From Stutzerimonas xanthomarina (GTDB lineage Bacteria; Pseudomonadota; Gammaproteobacteria; Pseudomonadales; Pseudomonadaceae), in contig NZ_RHQM01000004.1 of assembly GCF_003935375.1 (NCBI RefSeq), forward strand, positions 186,001 through 250,000: a DNA stretch of 64,000 nt, in the 5' to 3' direction. A program made the position numbers and the translations under genes. Positions 34,939 through 45,025 of the stretch are shown piece by piece; the first letter of the stretch is position 1, and every line of letters begins with the position of its first letter. A model generated the notes under the pieces. It was given only the letters and a program-made list of their open reading frames with translations, made no database searches and was not told where the DNA came from.

Positions 34939-35289
34939 ATGTCCTGGATCATCACCAAATACGCGCTGACCGCTGCCATGGTCGTGCTGGTATCGGAGGT
35001 GGCCAAGCGTAGCGACAAGCTCGGCGGCTTCATTGCCGCGCTGCCGCTCATCACCCTCCTCACGCTGATCTGGCTGTACCTGGAGAAGCAATCGCCGGAG
35101 AAGATCGCCAACCACGCCTGGCATACCTTCTGGTATGTCCTGCCGACCCTGCCGATGTTCCTGGCGTTTCCGCTGCTGCTGCCACGGCTGGGGTTCTGGC
35201 TGGCACTGCTGGCCAGCGCAGGCATCACGGTCGTCTGTTTCGGGCTGTTCGCGCTGCTCATGCGCCCTTTCGGCATAGAGCTGCTGTGA
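34939..35289 (+). CDS. DUF3147 family membrane protein
   Basis: The 116-residue protein has four hydrophobic helices, LGGFIAALPLITLLTLIWLY being the conserved core of DUF3147, and MFLAFPLLLPRLGFWLALLA. GGAG lies seven bases before ATG 34939. It follows the anchored-protein gene by 73 bases in the same direction and is probably cotranscribed. Function unknown. Confidence 0.82.
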   Translation: MSWIITKYALTAAMVVLVSEVAKRSDKLGGFIAALPLITLLTLIWLYLEKQSPEKIANHAWHTFWYVLPTLPMFLAFPLLLPRLGFWLALLASAGITVVCFGLFALLMRPFGIELL

Positions 35290-35307
35290 CCGCCTGGCGT
35301 TAAGGCC

Positions 35308-35329
35308 GACGACGCCACGTGGCGCCGTC
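35308..35329. terminator. Bidirectional hairpin between convergent genes
   Basis: A 10-bp stem with one mismatch (GACGACGCCA / TGGCGCCGTC) and a CG centre lies between the DUF3147 stop (35289) and the stop of the chemoreceptor gene (35343). There is no T-run, so its strength is uncertain. Confidence 0.4.
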
Positions 35330-35342
35330 GCTGCACACGTGC

Positions 35343-37364
35343 TCAACTCGCCTTGAAGCGGCTGACGTTGTCCAGCAGGGTGCCAGCAAGGTCGCTGAGG
35401 CGGCTGGCAGTGTGGTGATTGCTGCCTACCGCCTCACCGTTCTCCTCGGCCATGCGCGCAATGGTGGTCACCTGCTGGGCGATCTCGGCGGACGCCGCGC
35501 TCTGCTCGCGCAAGGCATTGGAGATCTCCGCCACGGTGGACAGCACCTGATTGGCCGCCTCGCGAATGCCACCCATGGCCTCGCCGGCCCGCTGCGCGCG
35601 TGCGACGCCCTCGTTGACTCGCACCGCACCCTGCTCCATGCCATGTACCGCGCCCTCTGTGCCTTGCTGGATGGCCGCAACCATCTGCGCGATCTCCTTG
35701 GTGGAATTGGCGGTACGCTCGGCCAGCTTGCGCACCTCATCGGCCACCACGGCGAAGCCGCGCCCCTGGTCACCGGCCCGCGCCGCTTCGATCGCCGCAT
35801 TCAGCGCCAGCAGATTGGTCTGTGCGGCGATGTCACCGATCACCCCGACGATGGCCGAGATCTGCCCGGAGCGTTCGCCCAGCTCGGCCACAGTACGCGC
35901 CGAGTCGCCCACCGATACGGCGATCTGGCTGATTTCATCGACCACCGCGGCGACGATCTCACCGCCCTGACGCGACAGTTCGCCAGAGCGATGCGCCAGT
36001 GCATCGGCCTCGCCCGCGTTGCGCGCGATGCTCTCGATGCCGACGGTCATTTCTTCGACCGCCGCCGCCATGCTCGATGCGGCGTCGCTCTGGCACTGCG
36101 AGGCGACATGGATCTGCCCCGAGGCGGTAACCAGGCTGCGCGCCGAGTCGGTGACATGGTCGGAGTTGTTCTTGATGCTGCCGATCAGCCCGCGCATGGC
36201 GTCAGCCATGTCGTTGAAGCTGCCGGCGACGGAGCGCAGCTCGTCGCGCGCAGCCAGATCGATATGGGTTGTCAGATCGCCAGCGGCGAGCCGCTCGCTG
36301 CCGGCGCGCAGGCTGCGGATGCTGGCCATCACCGACAGATAGGCACCCACCGAGAGATAGCCGATCACCGCCAGCACCACCAGCAGCACGGTCAGGTTGC
36401 CGAGCAGCACCTGTCGGGCGTCCTCGATACGCTGTTCGAGCAGGCCGTCCAGGCTTGGCAGCAGCACGTCGCGCATCTGCGCATAGCCGATGCTGATCGC
36501 CTCGGTGGTCATGTCGAAGAACTGCGCTGACGAGGTGCTGCTGAAGTCAGCACGCACCACCATGTCCTGCACCACCGCATCGATCACCAGGCCACGTTCG
36601 CGCATGGTGGCGACGGCGCGGCTCAACGGCGGCTGGAGTTCCGGCCGCTCGGCAACCACCTTGTCGATACTGCGCTCCATGTCCTGGGTCGCCGACTTGA
36701 TTTGCTCGGTCAGCACAATCAGCGCAGTGCGTTGCGGCTCGCTCATCTCGCCCCTGGCCAGTATCGCCGACGCACTACCGCGCAGGCGGCCCAGCCGCTC
36801 GATCAGAAACGGCATGCGGCTAACCGCGGTGGTCATCAGGTAATAGGTCTGCGGCTCGGGATCGAAGGTCAGGCCGTAGGCGTCCGCCACCTGGGTCTGG
36901 AAGTCCAGTAGTTGGGCGATCAGCGCGGTGTGCGCGTCATAGCTTTGCGGCTGGGACCAGCTCTGCACGGCCAGCTTGATGCCATCCCAGTCTCGACCGA
37001 TCGCCTGCCACTCGCGCGTGCCGCGCTTGTCCTCGGCCAGTGCCTGGCTCATCTCCACCAGGGCGGTATCGACACGGGTTTGCAGGGCGGAGCGCCGATC
37101 CGCAATGTCCGTGTTGCCGCCGAGCAGCATGGCGGACACACCGCGATGCTGCTGGGTCAGCTCAATCAGGCTCGACAAGGGGCGCCCCAGCGCTGTGGCG
37201 ACCAGCTCGCTCTCCGCTCGCTCGATGGTGCGGTTGAGCTGGCCGGCGAGGGTCAGCATCAGGCTGGCGAAGGCAAGGAAGACCAGCAGCCCCAGCACAC
37301 CGAACTTGATCGGATAGCTGAGCCGGTTCATCAACAGTTCGGCGGGGGAAAACAGCAATTTCAT
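35343..37364 (-). CDS. Methyl-accepting chemotaxis protein with NIT-like sensor domain
   Basis: The 673-residue protein starts at ATG 37364 with AGGA nine bases upstream. A helix at about 20-42 and another near 325-350 bound a periplasmic region of about 280 residues. That region contains [16 protein letters not shown], which resembles the nitrate/nitrite-sensing NIT domain (Q-R-G-x-S). A HAMP domain (350-400) and the signalling domain with the hairpin tip [20 protein letters not shown] (shown in part) and [17 protein letters not shown] follow. It has no visible C-terminal CheR/CheB pentapeptide. The ligand is unproven. Confidence 0.9.
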   Translation of the reverse strand: MKLLFSPAELLMNRLSYPIKFGVLGLLVFLAFASLMLTLAGQLNRTIERAESELVATALGRPLSSLIELTQQHRGVSAMLLGGNTDIADRRSALQTRVDTALVEMSQALAEDKRGTREWQAIGRDWDGIKLAVQSWSQPQSYDAHTALIAQLLDFQTQVADAYGLTFDPEPQTYYLMTTAVSRMPFLIERLGRLRGSASAILARGEMSEPQRTALIVLTEQIKSATQDMERSIDKVVAERPELQPPLSRAVATMRERGLVIDAVVQDMVVRADFSSTSSAQFFDMTTEAISIGYAQMRDVLLPSLDGLLEQRIEDARQVLLGNLTVLLVVLAVIGYLSVGAYLSVMASIRSLRAGSERLAAGDLTTHIDLAARDELRSVAGSFNDMADAMRGLIGSIKNNSDHVTDSARSLVTASGQIHVASQCQSDAASSMAAAVEEMTVGIESIARNAGEADALAHRSGELSRQGGEIVAAVVDEISQIAVSVGDSARTVAELGERSGQISAIVGVIGDIAAQTNLLALNAAIEAARAGDQGRGFAVVADEVRKLAERTANSTKEIAQMVAAIQQGTEGAVHGMEQGAVRVNEGVARAQRAGEAMGGIREAANQVLSTVAEISNALREQSAASAEIAQQVTTIARMAEENGEAVGSNHHTASRLSDLAGTLLDNVSRFKAS

Positions 37365-37739
37365 GGGACATGTCCTGACGTGACGTGGCACTGCACGGCG
37401 CCGCTCGACGTCGTGTCACTCCGGACGCGGCGCCTGGCTAAAGCCAGACTGAGAGTGGCAACCGGACGCGCGGGAGTTGCCGCGCAAAATACGGAGCCGA
37501 CCGGGCGGTCACCGTGACCACGATCAAGAACGAGAGCCAGGAAAACGGCGCCAGTCGACCATCCATCCGGATGGGCCTGTTGGCTGCGGCAGGCCCGGTG
37601 AATTTCCGTCCGCGCGGGGCGAACTCCGGCGCGCCGACGCACTCCCAAACCCCCAGAGCATTTCCTTCTTTGGCGGTAGGGCTTTACCTGCGCGCACCAG
37701 CGTGAATAATGCCGCCCCTTTCGACGCGACGAGGTAACC
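37365..37739. other. Divergent intergenic region, no gene seen
   Basis: This gap separates the minus-strand chemoreceptor from the plus-strand MFS gene. Open frames on both strands lack ribosome binding sites and recognisable sequence. A GAGG lies just before the MFS start. I see no clear operator. Confidence 0.4.
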
Positions 37740-38966
37740 ATGACGGCGCCAGCCACCGCAGCGACTCAGCCCCTTTCCGCCCGCGCCGTGCTGCTGCTCG
37801 AGCTGGCGCTGGCCATGGGTGGCTTCGCCATCGGCACCGGTGAGTTCGCCATCATGGGCCTGATGCCTGACGTGGCCGAAGGGCTGGGCATCAGCGAACC
37901 CCAGGTCGGCAACGTGATCAGCACCTACGCCCTGGGCGTGGTGGTGGGCGCTCCGCTGCTGGCGATCCTCGGTTCACGGCTGTTCCGCCGGCACCTGCTG
38001 TTGCTGCTGATGGGCTTCTTCGCCCTGGGCAATTTCGCCAGTGCCCTGGCGCCGGACTACTCGACGCTGATGATCTTCCGCTTCGTCACCGGCCTGCCCC
38101 ACGGGGCCTATTTCGGCGTGGCGATGCTGGTGGCTGCTTCCATGGTGCCGCCGGACAAGCGCGCCCAGGCCGTCGCCCGCGTGCTGATGGGGCTGACCGT
38201 GGCGATCCTGATCGGCAACCCGCTGGCCACCTGGCTCGGACAATGGGCGAGCTGGCGCTATGCGTTCACCCTGGTTGGAGCCATCGCCCTGCTGACGGTG
38301 CTGCTGGTGGCGCTGTTCCTGCCGGCGAACCGCAACGAACCGCGCAACAGCCCGCTGCACGAAATCCGTGCGTTCAACCGGCCACAGGTCTGGCTGGCGC
38401 TGGCGATCAGTTCGATCGGCTTCGCCGGCATGTTCTGTGTGTTCAGCTACATGGCGCCGACGTTGCTGAACGTCACCGGCGTTAGCGCCGGCTGGATTCC
38501 GTTCGCCCTCGCCGCGTTCGGCCTTGGCGGCATCGTCGGCAATCTGGTCGGCGGCTGGCTGTTCGATCGGCTGCGCTTCAAAGCGGTCGCCTGGCTGTTA
38601 CTGTGGAGCGCGCTGGTGCTGCTGGTATTCCCGCTGGCAGCGCACTCGGTGTGGACGATCTTTCCGGCGGTATTCGCGGTGGGCACCATGGTGTCGCTGT
38701 CGCCAGCGCTGCAGACCCACCTGATGGATGTCGCCGCGGATGCGCAGACCCTCGCCGCGGCGTCCAATCATGCCGCCTTCAACATCGCCAACGCCCTTGG
38801 TCCGTGGCTGGGCGGGCTGGCGATCACCGCCGGTTTCGGCTGGACCTCCACCGGCTATATCGGCGCCGCCACCGCCGTTGGCGGTCTGCTGGTGTTCGCC
38901 TGGGCCTGGAAGATCGAGCGCGCGGTACAGGACTCGGACGCCGGGCAGGCGACCTGCTGCTCCTGA
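37740..38966 (+). CDS. MFS transporter, DHA1/AraJ-type efflux
   Basis: The 408-residue protein has twelve helices of the major facilitator superfamily. The start GTGEFAIMGLMPDVAEGLGI and the motif GAPLLAILGSRLFRRHLLLL (motif A), plus FRFVTGLPHGAYFGVAMLVA, are typical of the AraJ/arabinose-efflux branch of DHA1, which exports sugars or drugs. The C-terminal Cys pair is unremarkable. Substrate not predictable. Confidence 0.9.
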   Translation: MTAPATAATQPLSARAVLLLELALAMGGFAIGTGEFAIMGLMPDVAEGLGISEPQVGNVISTYALGVVVGAPLLAILGSRLFRRHLLLLLMGFFALGNFASALAPDYSTLMIFRFVTGLPHGAYFGVAMLVAASMVPPDKRAQAVARVLMGLTVAILIGNPLATWLGQWASWRYAFTLVGAIALLTVLLVALFLPANRNEPRNSPLHEIRAFNRPQVWLALAISSIGFAGMFCVFSYMAPTLLNVTGVSAGWIPFALAAFGLGGIVGNLVGGWLFDRLRFKAVAWLLLWSALVLLVFPLAAHSVWTIFPAVFAVGTMVSLSPALQTHLMDVAADAQTLAAASNHAAFNIANALGPWLGGLAITAGFGWTSTGYIGAATAVGGLLVFAWAWKIERAVQDSDAGQATCCS

Positions 38967-39097
38967 GGCCGAAGCCGGCCGTCCACTCGTGACGACAATG
39001 GCGCGCAACATGCAGTAATCAGTGAAGCGATGGCCCGCCTTGCAGATCATTCGGCAAGCGGGTCCTATCTACGATTCCTGATTTCGAGACCCTGACC

Positions 39098-40045
39098 TTG
39101 CAGCATTTCTTCCTGTTCCGCAGCAAAGCCCGGCGGCTCTGCCTGCTGCTGATTACCCTGTTCACCGTCGGTCTTCCGGTCGGCTGTTCGGTGCTCGAAC
39201 AGAAAGAGCGCGAGCTGGTGTTCCGTATCGAACCGGGCACCGCGTCCTGGTTCAGCGGCCTGCCGCGTGGCGTCGAGGAGCTGCAGCTGACCGATTCCGC
39301 GTTCGGTGACGAGCAGAACATTCATGCCTGGTGGTGGCCGGCCGCCGACGCCGATGCACCCGCCCTGCTCTACCTGCACGGCGTGCGCTGGAACCTCACC
39401 GGCCACCTTTTTCGTCTGGAACAGCTGCGCGCGCTGGGCTTCTCGGTGCTGGCCATCGACTACCGCGGCTTCGGCCAGAGCCTTGGCGATCTGCCGTCGG
39501 AACGCAGCGTCTATGCCGACGCGCGCATCGGCTGGGAGCGCCTGAAGACGCTGCAGCCGGACGCCGGCAAGCGCTTCATCTACGGGCATTCCCTCGGCGG
39601 CGCGGTGGCTGTCGACCTGGCCGCCGAACTCGGGCAGCAGGCCGAGCGCGACAGCGTACCGGCCGAGGCGCGCGCGCTGATAATCGAGTCGACCTTCACC
39701 TCGCTGGCCGACGTGGCGACAGCCGTGTCCGACACCACGCTGCCGGTGCGCTGGCTGCTGTCGCAGAAGTTCGATTCGCTGGAGAAGATCGACCAGATCG
39801 GCATGCCACTGCTGGTGGTGCACGGCACTGATGACCGCTATGTGCCGCCGCGCTTCAGCGAGCAGCTGTATCAGGCTGCGCGCCAACCCAAGCAATTGCT
39901 GCTGGTCGAGGGCGCCACCCACAACAACAGCCTGCGCGTGGCGCTCGGCGCCTATGGCCGGGCGCTGCAGGCGCTGCTGGAATCGGGCGGGCAACGCCTG
40001 GGTGCCGCGCAGCCGCCCCTGGTGAAAGCAGCGGAGCGCGGCTGA
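39098..40045 (+). CDS. Alpha/beta hydrolase, putative lipoprotein
   Basis: The frame starts with TTG 39098 and has a lipobox-like end of signal (LITLFTVGLPVGCSV), so the 315-residue protein may be anchored in the outer or inner membrane. Hydrolase motifs are LYLHGVRWN, DYRGFGQS, the nucleophile IYGHSLGGAV, VVHGTDDRYVPP and the final His in GATHNNSL. It resembles BEM46/DUF1100-like hydrolases of the cell envelope. It is convergent with the next hydrolase gene, seven bases away. Confidence 0.85.
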   Translation: MQHFFLFRSKARRLCLLLITLFTVGLPVGCSVLEQKERELVFRIEPGTASWFSGLPRGVEELQLTDSAFGDEQNIHAWWWPAADADAPALLYLHGVRWNLTGHLFRLEQLRALGFSVLAIDYRGFGQSLGDLPSERSVYADARIGWERLKTLQPDAGKRFIYGHSLGGAVAVDLAAELGQQAERDSVPAEARALIIESTFTSLADVATAVSDTTLPVRWLLSQKFDSLEKIDQIGMPLLVVHGTDDRYVPPRFSEQLYQAARQPKQLLLVEGATHNNSLRVALGAYGRALQALLESGGQRLGAAQPPLVKAAERG

Positions 40046-40051
40046 CACGTA

Positions 40052-41065
40052 TTAGCGCTGCGCCTCCAGCCTCTCGAGCAGCGCACGGTGGAATTCTTCT
40101 GGTGCCTCGACCTGAGGTGAATGCCCAAGATCAGGGAAGGCCACCAGCGTCGCATCCGGAATCATCGCGGCAGCCTGGCGACCCAGCTCGGGATAGTTGC
40201 CCAGGCGCTTGGCGACATCCTCCGGCGCACGGTTGGCGCCCGGCGCGGTACGATCCAGCCCGCCGATCAGCAGCAAGGTCGGCGTCCTGATCCGCGAAAA
40301 CTCATGGATCACCGGCTGGGTGAAGACCATCTCCGAGGTCTGTGCCTGGTTCCAGGCGACCTGTTCCTTGCCGTCCCCGGCATACATTCCGGCGAGCATG
40401 CCGACCCAACGCTCGTACTCCGGCTTCCAGCTGCCGTTGTAGTAGAACTTCTGCTGGTAGGCCTTGATGCTGTCGAAGTCGGTCTTGAGTTCCGACTGGT
40501 AGAGCTGATCGATCGAGGCGTACGGCACGCCTTCAGCCTGCCAGTCTTCCAGACCGATGGGGTTGACCAGCACCAGCTGCTCGACTCGCTGTGGGTAGTT
40601 CAGCGCCAGTCGCGCCGCCAGCATGCCACCCATGGAATGGCCGATCACAGTGACCTGCTCGATGTCTTCCTGCTCCAGCAGCGCCTGGGTGTTGTGCGCC
40701 AGCTGGGAGAAGCTGAACTGGTAACCCTCGGGCTTGCTCGAGCTGCAGAAACCGACCTGATCGGGAGCGATGACCCGGTAACCGGCCTGGCTGAGCACCT
40801 CGATGGTGCGCTCCCAGGTCGCCCCGCAGAAGTTCTTGCCATGCAGCAACAGCGCCGTGCGGCCGTTCGCCTTGCCCTGCGGCTCGACGTCCATGAAGGC
40901 CATTTCCAGCGCCTTGCCCTGGGACTCGAAACGGTAGTGCTTGAGCGGGTGCGGATAGCTGAAGCCTTCCAGCTGCGGGCCGTATGCGGTTCGGCTTTCG
41001 GCCAGCAGCGGCAGGCTCAGGGTTAGACCGGCGGCAAGCGCCAGGGCGGACACGGCTGTTTTCAC
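40052..41065 (-). CDS. Exported alpha/beta hydrolase
   Basis: GTG 41065 follows AGGAG by six bases and gives a classic signal peptide (KTAVSALALAAGLTLSLPLLAES). The 337-residue protein contains LLHGKNFCGATW (oxyanion site), the nucleophile GHSMGGML near 155, IGGLDRTAPG with an acidic residue, and the catalytic His in DLGHSPQVEAPEEF. It most likely cleaves esters or amides in the periplasm. A longer frame upstream lacks a signal and a ribosome binding site. Confidence 0.87.
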   Translation of the reverse strand: MKTAVSALALAAGLTLSLPLLAESRTAYGPQLEGFSYPHPLKHYRFESQGKALEMAFMDVEPQGKANGRTALLLHGKNFCGATWERTIEVLSQAGYRVIAPDQVGFCSSSKPEGYQFSFSQLAHNTQALLEQEDIEQVTVIGHSMGGMLAARLALNYPQRVEQLVLVNPIGLEDWQAEGVPYASIDQLYQSELKTDFDSIKAYQQKFYYNGSWKPEYERWVGMLAGMYAGDGKEQVAWNQAQTSEMVFTQPVIHEFSRIRTPTLLLIGGLDRTAPGANRAPEDVAKRLGNYPELGRQAAAMIPDATLVAFPDLGHSPQVEAPEEFHRALLERLEAQR

Positions 41066-41186
41066 GCGCGACTCCTGTTCGGTACGAATCGGGAAACTCC
41101 GTACATAGGAATGCATTCGTGCAGCCGGGTTCGCGGTCGGATTGCGACAATGCATGTCCCGACCGCGTCAGCCCATCTCTCTTCGC

Positions 41187-42806
41187 TTACAGACGGAAGC
41201 GCCCGACCAGCTGGTTGAGCTGCGTCGCCAGGCGCGCCAGCTCGTCGCTGGCCACCGAGGTCTGCTGCGCGCCGGTGGCGCTCTGCTCTGAGATGTCGCG
41301 GATGGCCACCAGGTTGCGATCCACCTCCCGCGCGACCTGTGCCTGCTCCTCGGCGGCGCTGGCAATCACCAGGTTCATCTCGTTGATCTGCCCGACACGC
41401 TCGGCGATCAGCCCCAGTGCCTGATCCGCTTCGCCGGCCATGGTCTGGCTGCGCGTAGCGAATTCACTGCTCTGCTGCATGTCGCGCACCGATTGCTCGG
41501 TAGCGCTCTGGATCGCGCCGATCATGCGTTCAATCTCCTGGGTCGAGCTCTGCGTGCGCTGCGCGAGGTTACGCACCTCGTCGGCGACCACCGCGAATCC
41601 ACGTCCAGCTTCGCCGGCCCGCGCGGCCTCGATGGCGGCGTTGAGCGCGAGCAGATTGGTCTGGTCGGCGATCGCGCGAATCACATCCACCACCTGCCCG
41701 ATGCTCGCAGCCTCTTGGGCCAGGTGGGTCACGGTGGCCGCGGTCTGCTGCAGCTTGTCGCTCAGCTGGTCGATGGTCTGCCGCGTGGCAGTCACCTGGC
41801 GGCGGCCGTCGTCGGCGACCGTCTCGGCATCGCGCGACGCATCGGAGGTGCGGTTGGCGTTGCCGGCCACTTCGTCCACCGCGGCGGACATCTCGGTGAC
41901 CGCGGTGGCGGCCATCTGCACTTCCTCGTTCTGCTGATGGATGCCCTGGGCGGTGTGCTGGGTGACCGCGTGCAGCTCCTCGGCAGCCGACGCCAGCTGG
42001 GTCGCCGAGCCCTGGATGTCCTGCAGCGTATCGCGCAGGGTGCGCTGCATCTGACGGATCGACTGCTGCACCTCGGTGATCTCGTCCTTGCCGCGACACT
42101 CGATGGTGCGACTCAGATCACCCGCTGCCACCGATGCCGCGGCCTGCTTCAACTCCTCCAGCGGCCGGCTGATGCTGCGCAACATCACCGTGGCGAACAG
42201 ACCGCCGCCAACCAGCAGCGCCAGCAACAGGCCGATGTTCAACAGGCGATTACGCTGATAGAGCGCCTGCGCCTGTTCATACTCGGCCTTGGCCTCGCCC
42301 AGTTGCAGCTCGATCAGCTGGGTAAAGCCTTCGGATATGGGATCGATCAGCGGATACAGATCGTTGATGACGAACGCCGCCAGCCGCTTTTCGCTGTGCC
42401 GGTCCAGCGTACGCTCAAGCCCATCGAGTGGTTCGTCCGCGGCCTTCATCAGGGTTTCGATGCGCGTCGCGATCAGTCGCTCTGCGTCAACCAGTCGGGT
42501 GTTCAGGTACGCACTCCAGAGACGGTTGATCTCGGCGCGGGCGTTGCGCACCTCGTCACGCGCCTGGCCATAGCTGAGCATGCCGCTGCGAGTCTTGTGG
42601 GTGGTATCGACGATCTTCACCGCGTACAGGTCGACGATCAGTTTGAGGTCACGCAGCGGCACGACGCGATCCAGGTACACGGTGTTGAGCCCGGCGACGC
42701 TGCGCTGCTGGGCATTGAGCCCGGTCAGCCCGATCACCAGGCAGGCCGCAAGCATGGCCCCGACCAGAATCAGCAGGCGGGCACGGATTGTCAGTTGCTG
42801 CATCAT
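41187..42806 (-). CDS. Methyl-accepting chemotaxis protein with 4HB sensor domain
   Basis: The 539-residue chemoreceptor has a helix at about 8-28, a four-helix-bundle periplasmic domain ([20 protein letters not shown] ... ), a second helix near 190-210, HAMP (210-265), and the signalling domain with [20 protein letters not shown] and [20 protein letters not shown]. Adjacent ATG codons at 42806 and 42803 are both possible starts. The 4HB domain usually binds small organic acids, amino acids or aromatics; nothing here decides. Alternate-frame long reading frames on the plus strand are shadows. Confidence 0.92.
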   Translation of the reverse strand: MMQQLTIRARLLILVGAMLAACLVIGLTGLNAQQRSVAGLNTVYLDRVVPLRDLKLIVDLYAVKIVDTTHKTRSGMLSYGQARDEVRNARAEINRLWSAYLNTRLVDAERLIATRIETLMKAADEPLDGLERTLDRHSEKRLAAFVINDLYPLIDPISEGFTQLIELQLGEAKAEYEQAQALYQRNRLLNIGLLLALLVGGGLFATVMLRSISRPLEELKQAAASVAAGDLSRTIECRGKDEITEVQQSIRQMQRTLRDTLQDIQGSATQLASAAEELHAVTQHTAQGIHQQNEEVQMAATAVTEMSAAVDEVAGNANRTSDASRDAETVADDGRRQVTATRQTIDQLSDKLQQTAATVTHLAQEAASIGQVVDVIRAIADQTNLLALNAAIEAARAGEAGRGFAVVADEVRNLAQRTQSSTQEIERMIGAIQSATEQSVRDMQQSSEFATRSQTMAGEADQALGLIAERVGQINEMNLVIASAAEEQAQVAREVDRNLVAIRDISEQSATGAQQTSVASDELARLATQLNQLVGRFRL

Positions 42807-43276
42807 TCGTTCTTTTCCATATGGCGTGCCGTTCGTGAGGAGCGGCAAATTGGCAAAAGTGAGGCATAACGGTCGAACCGGCGCGTCGGGCGTGGGACGT
42901 GCCGAGTGGTCCTGTTGCAGGACGCGAATCGCGGAAGAGGAAGCGGGAGCGTGATCTTGTTGTTGGGTCTACAGACGCCTGCCGAGCACAGGCGGAATGC
43001 CAGCACGCGAGATCATATCGGCCAAGCATTGTCGCCCTTTAATGAAAAATCATCGCAAGCTGCATGCCAGAGCGGCCGGGGCAGCACATTGCGCAGCAAG
43101 GTCGGTTCACCGACGCGGCAGTAGCCTCGCCTGCACTGCCGTTGAACTTCACTGCCCCGACGGTCATGCGATAAGACATGCGACTAATGGCGCAGCGCAG
43201 ACTGTGCGCTACTACACAGCGTCAGTACCCGCAGGTGATACCTTCGCGCCCGACCAAATTCAGCAAGGGACCTGTC
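42807..43276. other. Divergent intergenic region, no gene seen
   Basis: The 470 bases between the chemoreceptor and the small exported protein carry no frame with a convincing start. They should contain the two divergent promoters. I see no clear palindrome or operator. Confidence 0.4.
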
Positions 43277-43627
43277 GTGAAAACGCTTATCCGGACCGCC
43301 GCTCTGGCGCTGACCACCATCGTCGCCAACCATGCCTTCGCCGAGGCACCGCCACCTAGCAACTTGGCCGAGGCGGTGAAGCAATTCTCCGAATACAACA
43401 CCCGCCTCGACCAGGCCCTGGCGCAGGAGCAGACACCGGAGAACATGGCGCAGATCCACGAACTGACCTACACGCTGAAAGCGGCGCTGGAGAAAATCGT
43501 CGAGGAAATGGACGGGCTGAACGATACCCTGGAGGAAATCCACATCGCCTCGGAAGCCGAGAGCGCCGACGAAGTCAGCAGCTACGGTGCTGACTATCTG
43601 AAGACTGCGCGGACGGTGATCAAGTAA
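43277..43627 (+). CDS. Small exported protein (DUF6746-like)
   Basis: GTG 43277 has AAGGGA six bases upstream and a Sec signal peptide (KTLIRTAALALTTIVANHAFAE). The mature part of about 93 residues is acidic and almost wholly helical, with LAEAVKQFSEYNTRLDQALA and EKIVEEMDGLNDTLEEIHIA. It resembles a small family of helical periplasmic proteins seen in pseudomonads; no enzyme motif is visible. It converges with the lipoprotein gene nine bases away. Confidence 0.75.
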   Translation: MKTLIRTAALALTTIVANHAFAEAPPPSNLAEAVKQFSEYNTRLDQALAQEQTPENMAQIHELTYTLKAALEKIVEEMDGLNDTLEEIHIASEAESADEVSSYGADYLKTARTVIK

Positions 43628-43636
43628 TCCGCCGCA

Positions 43637-44062
43637 TCAGGGCTCGACCGGCACGATATCGAAGCCGATGCGGTTGTCGCTGATGACGCGATATTCCAGC
43701 GTCTGCCCCGCCTGCACCTGCGCCAGTTTCTCGCGGCGCAGGCTGAGCTTGCCACACAGCGTGTCGTCCAGCGGATCGGTGCCGATGCTGACGATCCGCG
43801 CACCGGCCGGCACCTGAAAACGCACCACCTCGCCGACGTGGATGCGCGCCGCCAGCTCACGATCGATCAGCACGGCGATATAGCAGCCGCCGCCACGCAA
43901 GCCGAAATCCCGCGTCACCACCACCTCACCGGCGTTCTCCAGGGGCTGTTGGTAGGCCAGCACCCGCTCGGCCGGCACCGGTTCGATGTCCTCGGCATCG
44001 GGCTGCCAGGATGAACAGCCAGCCAGCGACAGCAGTGTAGTGAAAGCGAGGGTCGGACGCAT
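43637..44062 (-). CDS. Small lipoprotein of unknown function
   Basis: ATG 44062 begins a lipoprotein signal (MRPTLAFTTLLSLAGCSS, lipobox LAGC). The 141-residue product has two predicted strands-rich stretches, GGGCYIAVLIDRELAARIHVGE and RVISDNRIGFDIVPV (first shown in part), resembling small lipoproteins of Pseudomonas that carry a DUF2846-like fold. The longer frame to 44170 overlaps the divergent promoter and is less likely. Confidence 0.78.
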   Translation of the reverse strand: MRPTLAFTTLLSLAGCSSWQPDAEDIEPVPAERVLAYQQPLENAGEVVVTRDFGLRGGGCYIAVLIDRELAARIHVGEVVRFQVPAGARIVSIGTDPLDDTLCGKLSLRREKLAQVQAGQTLEYRVISDNRIGFDIVPVEP

Positions 44063-44173
44063 GGAAACTCCTTGGCCGGGACTGAAATGGCGAACCTGGT
44101 CGTCGAGCATGCCAGAGCGCCGAATGATTGCTAGAGTCTGACTACAGTTTCGTATCGATGACGCAGGCACAAC

Positions 44174-45025
44174 GTGAACAATCCGGACGACAGCCAGCCA
44201 CGCTTCTGGCGCGTCGCCGCCCTACCCTTCCTCGAGGCGCGGGCGGTCGCCGATGGGCGCAGGGTCTGCTATGCGCCGCACTGTCACGAGACCTTTTCCA
44301 TCGGCGCGATCACCGCCGGCGCCAGCACCTACTTCAACGGCACGGCACGCCAGCGGATCGCCCGCGGCGCGGTGGTGATCATCAATCCGCAAACGGTGCA
44401 TGCCTGCAACCCCATCGACGGCCAACCCTGGTCGTACCTGATGTTCTACGTCGACACGGGCTGGCTGGGCGCGCTGCAACATGAACTGGGCGTCAGCGCC
44501 GACGGCCGCTTCATTCCCTATACGCCGATCCAGAGCCTCGACCCGGCGTTATTCACCGGGCTGACCAGGCTGTACGCCACCCTGCTCGACGCGCAGGCGG
44601 ACACGCTGCAGCGGCAGAGCGCGGCGGTCGAGTACTTCACGCTGCTGCAGCAGACCCTTGCCCCGGCAGCCGCCAGCCCCGGCGCAGAGCCCGTCGAACA
44701 GCTGCGACGGGCGGCCGACTACATTGCCGAACACTGTACCCAGGCGCTGCGTCTGGAAGACATCTGCCAGGCAGCCGCGCTGTCACCGTCCTATCTGATC
44801 CGCACCTTCAGGCAGCACTACGGCATGACCCCGCATGCCTATCTGCTCAACCGTCGCATCCAGCGCAGCCAGCACTGGCTGCGCCAGGGTCATGACCTCG
44901 CCGAGGTGGCGCTGGCCGCCGGTTTTGCGGACCAGGCGCACTTCCAGCGCACCTTCAAACGTCAGCTGGCGGCGACGCCTGGGCAGTACCGGGATCGCAT
45001 CGCGCCGGGCTCAGCCCGCCACTAG
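44174..45025 (+). CDS. AraC-family transcriptional regulator (cupin type)
   Basis: A 283-residue regulator starting at GTG 44174. It has an N-terminal cupin with CYAPHCHETFSIGAITAG and ARGAVVIINPQTVHAC, and a C-terminal pair of HTH motifs (LEDICQAAALSPSYLIRTF; DLAEVALAAGFADQAHFQRTF, the latter split as DLAEVALAAGFADQA and HFQRTF). Regulators of this layout often control adjacent LysE-type exporters; the LysE gene converges with it and overlaps by 15 bases, so it is a plausible target. Confidence 0.9.
   Translation: MNNPDDSQPRFWRVAALPFLEARAVADGRRVCYAPHCHETFSIGAITAGASTYFNGTARQRIARGAVVIINPQTVHACNPIDGQPWSYLMFYVDTGWLGALQHELGVSADGRFIPYTPIQSLDPALFTGLTRLYATLLDAQADTLQRQSAAVEYFTLLQQTLAPAAASPGAEPVEQLRRAADYIAEHCTQALRLEDICQAAALSPSYLIRTFRQHYGMTPHAYLLNRRIQRSQHWLRQGHDLAEVALAAGFADQAHFQRTFKRQLAATPGQYRDRIAPGSARH

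Noticed and set aside
33420-35336. 638-codon frame opposite hupE, the anchored protein and DUF3147
   Set aside because: It covers three well-supported genes on the plus strand and has no domain.
41493-42869. 458-codon plus-strand frame within the chemoreceptor gene
   Set aside because: Antisense shadow of a clear methyl-accepting chemotaxis protein.
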